From CAYYJM01 sp964471755 (GTDB lineage Bacteria; Planctomycetota; Planctomycetia; Gemmatales; Gemmataceae): a stretch of DNA of 21,928 bases. Of the stretch, positions 14,694 to 21,928 are shown one piece after another. The first letter of the stretch is position 1. Each line of letters opens with the position of its first letter. Position numbers and translations under genes: made by a program. The notes beneath the pieces are model-generated. The model saw nothing but the letters and a program-made list of their open reading frames with translations, was not told the DNA's origin and made no database searches. Location: NCBI GenBank assembly GCA_964471755.1, contig CAYYJM010000086.1:1-21928 (forward strand). The letters are read 5' to 3'.

Positions 14694-17228
14694 ATGAAAC
14701 GAACCCTGCCTGTCCTCCTGATCTCCCTGGCCTTCACCGCGTCGAGCGAGGCGGCCGAGGGGCCGTCGTATCAGCGGCACGTCGCGGCCGTGTTCAGCCG
14801 ACTGGGCTGCAACGGCGGCACCTGCCACGGCAGTGTCCAGGGCCAGAATGGTTTCCGCCTGTCCCTGTTCGGGGCCGATCCCTCCGCCGACCACGCTCGC
14901 ATCCTGCGCGAGGTCGGCGGTCGTCGGCTCAACCGCCTCGATCCCGACGCGAGCCTGCTCCTGCTCAAGGCGACCGGCCAGATCGAACATGGCGGCGGTC
15001 AACGGCTGACGCCCGGCAGCGTCGAATACAACGTCCTGCGTCGCTGGATCGCTGCCGGGGCACCGGCCGATGACGCAGAGCCGAGCCGACTCGCCGAGCT
15101 GCGCATCACGCCAACCGAGCAGGTCGTGAAGCTGGGCGAGACCTACCGCCTCAAGGTCGAGGCGAAGTTTGCCGATGGCAGCGTCGAGGACGTGACCGCG
15201 TTCTGCTCGTTCACTTCGCTCGATGTCGCCGCCGCGGAGATCGACGCGGCCGGTCAGGTGACGGCGAAGGCCGTCGGCGAGGCCGCCCTGATCGTGCGCT
15301 ATCGCGCGCATCCGGCCCTGGTCCGCGTGCTGATCCCGGCGACAAAAGAACGGCCCTTCCCGAACGTCAAGGCGCACAACTTCATCGATGAACACGTCCT
15401 GGCACGCCTGCGGCAACTGAATCTGCCGCCGGCCGAGCTGGCCGATGATGCGACCTTCCTGCGACGGGTCAGCCTCGACGTGACCGGAGCCCTGCCGACG
15501 GCCGAGGAGGTGCGGACCTTTCTTGATGATAAGTCCGCCGAGAAGCGGCCGAAGAAGATCGACGAGCTGCTGACACGGCCCGGTCATGCCGCCTTGTGGA
15601 CGCTGCGATTCTGCGACCTGCTCAAGGCGGCCGACTACGGCGTCTACGCCGATGCCCTGTCCGTCGAGCAGGACGCGCCACGCTTCCAGGCCTGGATTCG
15701 CGCTCGCCTCGAAGAGAACACGCCCTACGACGAGTTCGTCGCTCGCATCCTGACGGCGACCAGCCGCGAGGGCCGATCGCCGGAGGAGTACGCGAAGGAA
15801 GTCGCGGCGATGATGGCCGGCTACGCTCCCGGCCAGAAGGACCTGGAGGTCTACCGCGATCGACAGACGCTCGATCTCTACTGGCAGCGGCGCGGCGCGG
15901 ACGGCGTCGGCGGTGCGATGCAGGTGGCGCATGCGTTCCTCGGTCTGCGGCTGGAGTGCGCCCAGTGTCATCGTCATCCGCACGATGTCTGGCAGCAGAG
16001 CGACCTGCTCGACTTCGCCAACTTCTTCATGCGGGTCCGCAAGGTCGGCTTCCAGGGGGACAACGAGAAGAAATACCCCGAGATGGCCGCGCTCAAGAAG
16101 AAGTACGAGGAGGAGGGCAAGAAGCTCGCCGAGGAAGTGAAGAAACGCAAGGAGGGCGAGGGCAAACGACTCGACGAGGCGGCGAAGAAGGCCGGAGCTG
16201 ACCAGGCGACAAAGGACCGGGCCGAGGCGTATCGCAAGGAAACGGCCGACCTGGAGAAACGGGCCAAGGTCTACCCCGAGGTCGGTCGCCGACTGCTTCA
16301 GGCCGAGATGCTCGTCCTGCCGCCGGGCGGTAAGTGTGCCTCGGTGACCAGTCCGCTCGGCACCCAGGAGTCGAAGACGCTCCGGCTGCTCGGTGACACT
16401 CAGCCGACAGTCATCCCTGCCGGAGAGGATCCGCGCAAGGTCGTCGCTGACTGGATGCGTCGGCCGGACAATCCCTACTTCGCGAAGGCGATCGTCAACC
16501 GGGTCTGGGCGCACTACTTCGGCCGGGGCATCATCGATCCGCCGGACAACCTCTCGGCGTTCAATCCGCCGACGCATCCAAAGCTGCTGCACGATCTCTG
16601 TGCCGGCTTCATCGCGAAGAAGTATGATCTGCGCTGGCTGCACCGGACGATCCTGACGAGCCGGACGTATCAGCAAGCGAGTACGCCGCACCCCGACGCG
16701 GCGACCGATCGGGCCAACTACGCCGCCTTCCCGCTGCGGCGACTGCCGGCCGAGGTGCTGCTCGACGCCCTGAACACGGCGACCGGCACGACCGAGAACC
16801 TGGACATGAAGTACCACCACTGGCCCGACGCGCTGACCACCGTCGAGGTGCCGTATCCGCCGCGAAATCCGTTCGTGGCGTTCGTCCTGGAGACGTACGG
16901 CCGACCGAAACGGAACGCCGCGGTTCAGTGCGACTGCGAGCGCGACGGCGGTGCATCGGTGTTCCAGGTGCTGGCCCTGGCGAACCATCCGCGCGTGTGG
17001 GAGAAGCTGCGCGATCCCACTGGCCGGGTGGCGAAATTGCTCAAGCAGCCGGGCGACGACGCGGCTAAACTGGAGACGTTGTTCCTCGCCACCGTGTCGC
17101 GTCCGCCGACGGATGCCGAACGCGACGCCTGCCGGAAGTATCTCCTGGCCGCCGGGCCACCCGAGAAGGGCTGGCAAGGGGTGCTGTGGGGCCTGATCAA
17201 TACGCGCGAGTTCCTGTTGCAGCATTGA
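14694..17228 (+). CDS. DUF1549/DUF1553 cytochrome-like secreted protein
   Basis: An 844-residue exported protein typical of planctomycetes. Order: signal peptide (residues 1-21); a cytochrome-like segment with CNGGTCHG (Cys39, Cys44, His45; CX4CH spacing); a Big_2-like beta domain (about 131-218); DUF1549 (about 225-445) ending in CAQCH (Cys422, Cys425, His426), a canonical heme c motif; a charged K/E coiled-coil insert (about 457-526); and DUF1553 (about 575-830) with NRVWAHYFGRG and RRLPAEVLLDAL. The architecture suggests a periplasmic heme protein acting with the DUF1501 partner encoded 50 bases downstream; the reaction is unknown. ATG 14694 is chosen because the signal peptide starts there; the frame runs back into the palindrome. 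No strong Shine-Dalgarno sequence is seen. Confidence 0.92.
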   Translation: MKRTLPVLLISLAFTASSEAAEGPSYQRHVAAVFSRLGCNGGTCHGSVQGQNGFRLSLFGADPSADHARILREVGGRRLNRLDPDASLLLLKATGQIEHGGGQRLTPGSVEYNVLRRWIAAGAPADDAEPSRLAELRITPTEQVVKLGETYRLKVEAKFADGSVEDVTAFCSFTSLDVAAAEIDAAGQVTAKAVGEAALIVRYRAHPALVRVLIPATKERPFPNVKAHNFIDEHVLARLRQLNLPPAELADDATFLRRVSLDVTGALPTAEEVRTFLDDKSAEKRPKKIDELLTRPGHAALWTLRFCDLLKAADYGVYADALSVEQDAPRFQAWIRARLEENTPYDEFVARILTATSREGRSPEEYAKEVAAMMAGYAPGQKDLEVYRDRQTLDLYWQRRGADGVGGAMQVAHAFLGLRLECAQCHRHPHDVWQQSDLLDFANFFMRVRKVGFQGDNEKKYPEMAALKKKYEEEGKKLAEEVKKRKEGEGKRLDEAAKKAGADQATKDRAEAYRKETADLEKRAKVYPEVGRRLLQAEMLVLPPGGKCASVTSPLGTQESKTLRLLGDTQPTVIPAGEDPRKVVADWMRRPDNPYFAKAIVNRVWAHYFGRGIIDPPDNLSAFNPPTHPKLLHDLCAGFIAKKYDLRWLHRTILTSRTYQQASTPHPDAATDRANYAAFPLRRLPAEVLLDALNTATGTTENLDMKYHHWPDALTTVEVPYPPRNPFVAFVLETYGRPKRNAAVQCDCERDGGASVFQVLALANHPRVWEKLRDPTGRVAKLLKQPGDDAAKLETLFLATVSRPPTDAERDACRKYLLAAGPPEKGWQGVLWGLINTREFLLQH

Positions 17229-17237
17229 CCCGTGAAC

Positions 17238-17255
17238 CCGCCGACTTGTCGGCGG
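17238..17255 (+). repeat. GC hairpin between the DUF1553 and DUF1501 genes
   Basis: CCGCCGAC (17238-17245), TT, GTCGGCGG (17248-17255) are perfectly complementary; a real stem would use the outer six pairs with an ACTTGT loop. It is followed by CTAGAGGAAG and no T-run. It lies between two genes expected to be co-transcribed, so mRNA processing or a REP-like repeat is likelier than termination. Confidence 0.5.
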
Positions 17256-17278
17256 CTAGAGGAAGTCGGAGTCCCACG

Positions 17279-18610
17279 ATGATGAACCTCTCCCGCCGTG
17301 ACGTCCTCCGCATCGGCGGCCTCGGCTTGTGCGGCGTCGGCCTGCTCGATGTCCTCCGCGCTCATGCCGCGCCGAGTCACGGCTCCCGCGCCAAGCACAT
17401 GATCGTCTGCTGGCTCGGCGGTGGACCGCCGCACCTGGACATGTTCGACATGAAGCCGGACGCCCCGCTGGAGTATCGCGGCCTCTTCAAGCCGATCCAG
17501 ACGAACGTCGTCGGTCTGCAAGTCGGCGAGCTGCTCCCTGAGTTGGCGAAGCGGGCCGACAAGTACACGATCATCCGATCGGTCACGACGCTGAACAAGC
17601 CGGGCGACCACGCCCAGGCCCCGCTCTACTGGCTGACCGGCAACCCGCGTCTGACGACCGGCACCGACGAGTACCCGATGTACGGCAGCGTCCTGACGAA
17701 GCTGCGGCCCGGCCCGGCCGATCTGCCGACGTGTGCCGTCCTGGGCGAGATCGACGTTCACACGCACAACGCCCTGGCGCGCAGCTTCCTCGGCCCGGCG
17801 GTCGCTCCGTTCGTCCTCGATCCGCTCAAGGACAGGGACGCCATCACGCGGATGCTGACGCCGCAACTCGAGGTGTCGGCCCTGGACCGCAACGCCGAAC
17901 TGCTCCGCGTCCTCGACACGAAGCTCCGCCGGCTCGACGAACAGGATGAGTTGATCACCGGCCTGGACCGCTATCAGCAGACGGCCTTCAACCTGCTCCG
18001 TTCACCGAAGTTGCGTCAGGCTCTCGATCTGTCGAAGGAGCCGGTCAAGACGATCGAGCGCTACACGCAGGCCACAGCCGGCAAGACACGCTACCCGGCC
18101 GGCGACACCCGGCACTTCCTGCTCGCTCGTCGTCTGGTCGAGGCGGGGGTGCCGGTGGTCCATTTCAACCTCGGCTACTGGGACTGGCACGGCGACAACT
18201 TCACCGCCGGCCGGCAGCAGATCCCGCCGTTCGACGCGGCGATGTCAGCCCTGCTCGACGACCTGGAGTCGCGTGGCCTGCTCGATTCGACGATCGTGCT
18301 GGCCCTGGGCGAGATGGGTCGCAAGCCGAAGATCGACAACCCGAAGGCGGCCGGGGCGGGACGCGATCACTGGGACTACGCCCAGTTCGTCTTCGCGGCC
18401 GGCGGCGGCTTCAAGGGCGGCAACATCGTCGGCGCGACGGACAAACTCGGTGAGCGGGTGGTCGATAAGTTCTACAAGGTGGAGAGCTTCGGCCGGACGC
18501 TGTACCACCTGCTCGGCGTCGATCCGGACACGATCCTGCACACACCGGCGAATCGGCCGGTGAAGCTCGTGGTCGAGGACGCGCCGATCATCAAGGAGGC
18601 GCTGGCGTGA
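17279..18610 (+). CDS. DUF1501 family Tat-exported protein
   Basis: A 443-residue protein with a twin-arginine leader (LSRRDVLRIGGLGLCGVG) and AHA cleavage region, exported by Tat. The body is DUF1501, which has an alkaline-phosphatase/sulfatase-like fold. Seen: WLGGGPPHLDMFDMKP, where family members place metal ligands; GVPVVHFNLGYWDWHGDNF; and GEMGRKPKI in place of the commoner GEFGRTPKI. DUF1501 genes normally follow DUF1549/DUF1553 genes in planctomycetes, as here, and the two products are thought to act together outside the cytoplasm, with unproven chemistry. Two ATG codons abut (17279 and 17282); I use the first. Upstream frame to 17186 is the end of the previous gene read out of frame. 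It converges with the ABC-2/CPBP gene. Confidence 0.93.
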   Translation: MMNLSRRDVLRIGGLGLCGVGLLDVLRAHAAPSHGSRAKHMIVCWLGGGPPHLDMFDMKPDAPLEYRGLFKPIQTNVVGLQVGELLPELAKRADKYTIIRSVTTLNKPGDHAQAPLYWLTGNPRLTTGTDEYPMYGSVLTKLRPGPADLPTCAVLGEIDVHTHNALARSFLGPAVAPFVLDPLKDRDAITRMLTPQLEVSALDRNAELLRVLDTKLRRLDEQDELITGLDRYQQTAFNLLRSPKLRQALDLSKEPVKTIERYTQATAGKTRYPAGDTRHFLLARRLVEAGVPVVHFNLGYWDWHGDNFTAGRQQIPPFDAAMSALLDDLESRGLLDSTIVLALGEMGRKPKIDNPKAAGAGRDHWDYAQFVFAAGGGFKGGNIVGATDKLGERVVDKFYKVESFGRTLYHLLGVDPDTILHTPANRPVKLVVEDAPIIKEALA

Positions 18611-18616
18611 GCCAGC
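18601..18616. terminator. small hairpin on the DUF1501 stop codon
   Basis: GCTGGC (18601-18606), GTGA, GCCAGC (18611-18616) form a perfect 6-bp stem whose loop contains the TGA stop. It lies in the 13-base convergent gap before the minus-strand gene ends at 18624. No T-run follows, so terminator function is tentative. Confidence 0.3.
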
Positions 18617-18623
18617 CCTCTCA

Positions 18624-20849
18624 TCAGGCCGCCGGAGGAGGAACCTGGACCGGCCGAGCCAGCAGCAGCCGGACCAGAGCCAGGGCTCCGAGCAGGCTCG
18701 TCCCGGCCGCCAGGTAGCCGAGCAGCGTCGGCGTGCCGCTGTCGGTCACGAACCAGGCAAAGACGTCCGGGGCGTAGATCGGCCCAAGCCCGAGACCGAG
18801 GCCGACCAGGGCGTTGAACGCCGCGTGCAGGACGATCGCCGGGAAGACGCTGCCGGTACGCTGGGTCAGCAGGCCGAGTACCAGGCCGAGCAGGAAATGC
18901 GGGACCGCCTGGAAGACGTTCATGTGGAACAGGGCGTAGAGGAAGCTCGACAGAAACAGGGCCACCACCGGGCTGAAGTGCCGAGACAGACCGGTCAGGA
19001 TGAAGCCGCGGAAGGTCAGCTCCTCGCAGATCGCCATCAGCACCATCAGCAGCAGGGCCAGTTGCAGCCAGGCGAGCCAGCCGACCGGGTCGCTGGCCGA
19101 TCCGACCGGAGTCGAAGGACCGACGCGCTCGAGCAGGGTGTCCTTCAGCCCGGGAATGTTCGTCAGAATGGCGACATACGTCAGGACGCCGGGGAGGAAC
19201 AGCAGCACGGCCAGGGCCAGGCCGAGCAGCAGGTCGGTCGGCGCGCACGGCCGCAGACTCAGGCCCGGGAGCGGTCGCCGGGTCAGCAGAACGGCCATCA
19301 TCAGCGTTGGCGTCAGCACGAAGGCCAGGTAGGCGATCGTCGTGTGCATCTGCACGTCGGTCCGCAGCGGCAGACGTTGCGTGATCTGAAAGAGGAGCAG
19401 CACCGTCGCGGCGCAGAAGAACGCCATGCCGGCTCCGGGCAGGGCCTCCTTCTCGCGGAACAGATTGCGGAACCACAGGCCCACCTCGAGCCGCTCGGCC
19501 TCGCGGAAGAGAACCTCCTCACGCTGGAACTGCTCGATCGCCCAGCGGAGGGCGAGCCAGCTGTAGATGATCATCGGCGCGAGGACCGGCAGGAAGTACG
19601 TCGCCATCTCCAGCGAGGGCTTGCTGGCCGCCATCAGTTCCTTGAGAAGCAGAGCGACGCCAGTGACGGGGACCATGCTGTAGAAGGCGTTCAGCTCGAC
19701 GCCCGGAACGAGCGTCAGAAAGACGAGCGGCATGGTGACGAAGAAGAGCGGCATCAGGTAATACTGCCCCTCCTTGCTGGAGCGCGCGTAGACGCCGATC
19801 GCCAGGCTGACGGCACTGAAGAACGCCGACAGAGGCAGCAGCAGCAGCGAGCCCCACAGGAGCAGCGACGGCTGAAGCGGGTTCACGGGCAGATCCAGGG
19901 TGAAATACCACGTCGTGATGGCCATGCTGAGCAGGTTGAGCAGAGCCGTCGCGGCGCTGAACAGCCAGATGGTCAGGAACTTGCCCCAGACGATCTCCTC
20001 GCGGCTGGCCGGGCTGATGAGGAGCGTCTCCATGGTGCCGCGTTCCTTCTCGCCGGCACAGAGATCGACTGCGGGATAGAGGGCTCCGGCCAGGCTCCAC
20101 ATGACCAGGACGAACGGAAAGACCTGGGCCAGGGCGGCGAAGAAACTGCCGTTGTTGCTGACGCTGGCCAGAAAAGCCGGCCGCTCCGGGTTGGTGATCA
20201 GAAAGACCGTATCGAAATCGGTTGGCAGGCCGGCCCGGAACAGACGCGTCTCCTTGAGCGCCTGGCGATAGGCGGCCAGGACGCGAGTCATCTTCGTCTC
20301 GGCGAGGCGCGAACGATCCTCACCGATTCGGCTGAACAGGGTCAAGATCGGCTGTCGTCCGCCATCGAGTCGGCCGAGAAAGTCCTCATCGACGACGAGG
20401 ATCAGGTCGATCTGTCGGCTGTCGAGCAGTTCACGGGCCGCCTCCAGCGAGGCGACCGGCTGAAGGTGCAGAGTGCGGGCCGCCTCACGGGCGTCGTCGC
20501 TGTGGCCGAGCAGCCGATAGGGCGGCGAATCCGTCGGGGCGAGCAGTGCCGGCCAGCCCCAGTGGGCCGCCGGCAGCAGCGGCGCGACCGCGAGCGGTCC
20601 CTGGCCAGCGAGGCCGACCAGGCCGACCGCCGTCCGCACGGCATCGGTCGGGGCCGGAAGTTGCTCCGCCTGGACGATCGCGACCGTGTGGTCCCGCTGC
20701 CCGAACCCGGCCGCGAGTTGCATCAGACCCATGCCAGCGAGCGGATAGAGCAGCACCGGCAGACCGATGATCATGAACAGAGTGCGCCGGTCGCGAACCT
20801 GATCCAGCAGTTCACGCCGAAAGATGAGCCCGACGATCGACCAGCGCAT
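18624..20849 (-). CDS. ABC-2 permease fused to CPBP intramembrane protease
   Basis: A 741-residue membrane protein with two parts. Residues 1 to about 480 are an ABC-2/NatB-type permease: a first membrane segment at about 24-49, a large external loop to about 245, then the hallmark GEKERGTMETLLISP and five or six more membrane segments. Residues about 480-730 are a CPBP (CAAX-processing and bacteriocin-processing) protease domain with EELTFR (EExxxR, about 606), FHMN (His about 642) and HAAFN (HxxxN, about 676), so the glutamate protease site looks intact. AAGGAGG lies upstream of ATG 20849. No ABC ATPase gene is adjacent on either side, so the ATPase must be elsewhere. NatA/NatB-like Na+ or drug efflux coupled to membrane-protein cleavage is a guess; domain calls are firm. 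Confidence 0.9.
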   Translation of the reverse strand: MRWSIVGLIFRRELLDQVRDRRTLFMIIGLPVLLYPLAGMGLMQLAAGFGQRDHTVAIVQAEQLPAPTDAVRTAVGLVGLAGQGPLAVAPLLPAAHWGWPALLAPTDSPPYRLLGHSDDAREAARTLHLQPVASLEAARELLDSRQIDLILVVDEDFLGRLDGGRQPILTLFSRIGEDRSRLAETKMTRVLAAYRQALKETRLFRAGLPTDFDTVFLITNPERPAFLASVSNNGSFFAALAQVFPFVLVMWSLAGALYPAVDLCAGEKERGTMETLLISPASREEIVWGKFLTIWLFSAATALLNLLSMAITTWYFTLDLPVNPLQPSLLLWGSLLLLPLSAFFSAVSLAIGVYARSSKEGQYYLMPLFFVTMPLVFLTLVPGVELNAFYSMVPVTGVALLLKELMAASKPSLEMATYFLPVLAPMIIYSWLALRWAIEQFQREEVLFREAERLEVGLWFRNLFREKEALPGAGMAFFCAATVLLLFQITQRLPLRTDVQMHTTIAYLAFVLTPTLMMAVLLTRRPLPGLSLRPCAPTDLLLGLALAVLLFLPGVLTYVAILTNIPGLKDTLLERVGPSTPVGSASDPVGWLAWLQLALLLMVLMAICEELTFRGFILTGLSRHFSPVVALFLSSFLYALFHMNVFQAVPHFLLGLVLGLLTQRTGSVFPAIVLHAAFNALVGLGLGLGPIYAPDVFAWFVTDSGTPTLLGYLAAGTSLLGALALVRLLLARPVQVPPPAA

Positions 20850-20873
20850 GCCGGCGTCCCCCCTCCTTGAAAC

Positions 20874-20942
20874 GATGAACGATGAACGATGAACCGCCCT
20901 GTCTTCCGTTCATCGTTCATCGTTCATCGTTCATCGTTCATC
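20874..20942. repeat. inverted arrays of a 7-bp tandem repeat
   Basis: Three perfect copies of GATGAAC (20874-20894) and five perfect copies of GTTCATC (20908-20942) face each other across 13 bases (20895-20907). The right array ends with a partial GTTC at 20943-20946. A hairpin with about 21 bp of stem is possible. The arrays lie between the divergent ABC-2/CPBP gene (25 bases from its start) and the secretion ATPase gene (97 bases from its start), so they may overlap promoter or leader sequence. Confidence 0.92.
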
Positions 20943-21038
20943 GTTCGGGAAGAAAATCTATTGCGTCGCCCACGTCCACCTTGCATAGTGAAAGTACACC
21001 CATCCCTGCGCCCTCGTGCATCACGGAGCCTTACACAC

Positions 21039-21928
21039 ATGGCACGCGCTCGTGGCGACTTCACCGAACTTCTGGTCCGCAAGCAGATCCTCTCGCCGGA
21101 TCAGCTCGAAGAGGCCAAGGGGCTGGCGGCCCAGACCGGCGTCAAAATACAGGACGCCCTGGTCAAACTTGGCTATGCTTCCCAGGAGCAGATCAGCAGC
21201 GCCGTCGCCGAACACAGCGGCATGCAGTTCGTTGACCTGACCGAGGTCACCATCCCGCCGTCGGTCGTCGAACTGGTGCCCGAATCGGTCGCGCGGGAAA
21301 ATATCATTCTGCCGTACGCCGCCGAGGGGTCGATCCTCAAGATCGTCATGCACGATCCCAGCGACTTCACCACGCTGGAAAAGCTCCAGTTCATCCTTCA
21401 GAAGGAACTCGTGCCCGTCCTGGCTCCCCGTGAACAGATCATCGAGGCGATCAACCGCCATTATGGCCAAACCGAAACCGAGTCACGCCCCCATCGTCAA
21501 ACTCGTCAACCTCATCATCCAGGAAGCCATCAGCCTCCGGGCCAGCGACATCCACATCGAGCCGTTCGCCGATCGTATCCGCATCCGCTACCGGATCGAC
21601 GGCATCCTGGTCGAACGCGATTCGCCGCCCCGCCGCATGCTCTCGCCATTGCTGTCGCGTATCAAGATCATGGGCAGCATCGACATCGCGGAGAAACGTC
21701 GTCCGCAGGACGGTCGTATCAAGCTGAATCTGAACGGCAAGCACTACGACATGCGCGTGTCGATGCTGCCGACGACCAACGGCCAGAGCTGCGTCATGCG
21801 GATTCTGGACCGTGGCAACATCATGATGAACATCCGCGACATGGGTTTCGGCGAGGACGACTACCAGCGCTTCCAGCAGCTCATCCAGGCTGACCGGTTC
21901 GCCGCCGCGCTTTTTGATCTCTTCGGCT
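21039..21928 (+). pseudogene. GspE/PilB-type secretion ATPase, frameshifted and partial
   Basis: Traffic ATPase of type II secretion or type IV pilus assembly. From ATG 21039 (GGAG at 21025-21028) the first frame encodes a T2SSE N-terminal domain: FTELLVRKQILSPDQLEEA, LGYASQEQI, PSVVELVPESVARE, LPYAAEG and FILQKELVPVLA, up to HYGQTETES at about 21482. Downstream homology (APIVKLVNLIIQEA onward) is in the +1 frame from about 21487. The first frame stays open to 21893 but reads nonsense. Compared with relatives recalled from planctomycetes, a linker of roughly 30 residues seems missing at the junction, so a deletion not divisible by three is the simplest cause; sequencing error is the alternative. 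Walker A/B motifs lie beyond the window. No neighbouring secretion genes are visible. Confidence 0.75.
21463..21928 (+). CDS. second-frame fragment of the GspE/PilB ATPase, open at the right edge
   Basis: This frame carries the N2 domain and start of the ATPase core: APIVKLVNLIIQEA, LRASDIHIEPF, RIRYRIDGILVERD, IMGSIDIAEKRRPQDGRI, DMRVSMLPT and MRILDRG, then MGFGEDDYQRFQQLI. It has no stop and runs off the window. ATG 21463 lies in this frame, overlapping the first fragment by about 20 bases, so translation as a separate protein is conceivable, though the nearest GAGG (about 21444) is far. After QQLI the family normally reads RPNGIFLVTGPTGSGKT; here the last residues are QADRFAAALFDLFG, which do not match. 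This is either a second lesion or a sequence artefact near the end. Confidence 0.65.
   Translation, partial: MAKPKPSHAPIVKLVNLIIQEAISLRASDIHIEPFADRIRIRYRIDGILVERDSPPRRMLSPLLSRIKIMGSIDIAEKRRPQDGRIKLNLNGKHYDMRVSMLPTTNGQSCVMRILDRGNIMMNIRDMGFGEDDYQRFQQLIQADRFAAALFDLFG

Noticed and set aside
14649..17225. 858-codon minus-strand frame opposite the DUF1549/DUF1553 gene
   Set aside because: Low-complexity L/R/G/Q composition and no recognisable motif, while the plus strand has signal peptide, heme motifs and both DUF domains.
18825..20870. 681-codon plus-strand frame opposite the ABC-2/CPBP gene
   Set aside because: A Q/E/R-rich product of antisense reading of hydrophobic leucine codons; no start signal or homology.
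20874..20942. CRISPR array
   Set aside because: The repeats are 7 bp with no spacers and face each other in two blocks; no cas genes are present.
20889..21038. Upstream extension of the secretion ATPase frame
   Set aside because: It translates the heptamer array (FIVHRSSFIVR) and has no conserved content; homology begins at ATG 21039.

Overview
The window looks like chromosomal DNA from a planctomycete, probably of the Gemmata/Zavarzinella type. It is GC-rich, with strong G/C preference at third codon positions. It carries the secreted protein families that mark this phylum: a DUF1552 protein, a DUF1549/DUF1553 cytochrome-like protein next to a DUF1501 protein, and a large exported amidohydrolase. 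Genus-level placement is inference from family content only. I saw no rRNA, tRNA, CRISPR array, transposase or phage gene.

Layout. (1) 63-1316, minus: DUF1552 Tat-exported protein, divergent from an FHA-domain protein (1610-2170). (2) 2219-5919, plus: a compact four-gene cassette of two paralogous HpnA-like NAD(P)-dependent reductases/epimerases, a stand-alone CAT/E2-fold acyltransferase and a class I SAM methyltransferase. It resembles a small biosynthetic or modification pathway whose substrate cannot be read from sequence. (3) 5929-9873, minus: a 1314-residue exported protein with three amidohydrolase-like modules, of which only the middle one keeps the metal-site histidines. (4) 10025-14242, plus: a YihX-like HAD phosphatase, glyA (serine hydroxymethyltransferase), a VapBC-like toxin-antitoxin pair whose antitoxin has no recognisable DNA-binding domain, an exported cyclase-family protein and a small secreted protein of unknown function. 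(5) 14243-14693: a gene-free stretch holding a large nested palindrome and a diverged partial copy. (6) 14694-18610, plus: the DUF1549/DUF1553 + DUF1501 pair. (7) 18624-20849, minus: an ABC-2 permease fused to a CPBP intramembrane protease. (8) 20874-20942: inverted arrays of a 7-bp tandem repeat in a divergent promoter region. (9) 21039-21928, plus: a GspE/PilB-type secretion ATPase that is frameshifted in this sequence and runs off the window.

How the parts fit. Regions 1 and 6 belong to the planctomycete secreted oxidoreductase-like repertoire. Region 2 is the best candidate for an undescribed pathway. Both convergent gene junctions (5919/5929 and 18610/18624) have small perfect hairpins lying on stop codons. 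The least explained features are the 14.3-14.6 kb palindrome, the heptamer arrays at 20.9 kb, the three-module amidohydrolase and the broken secretion ATPase.
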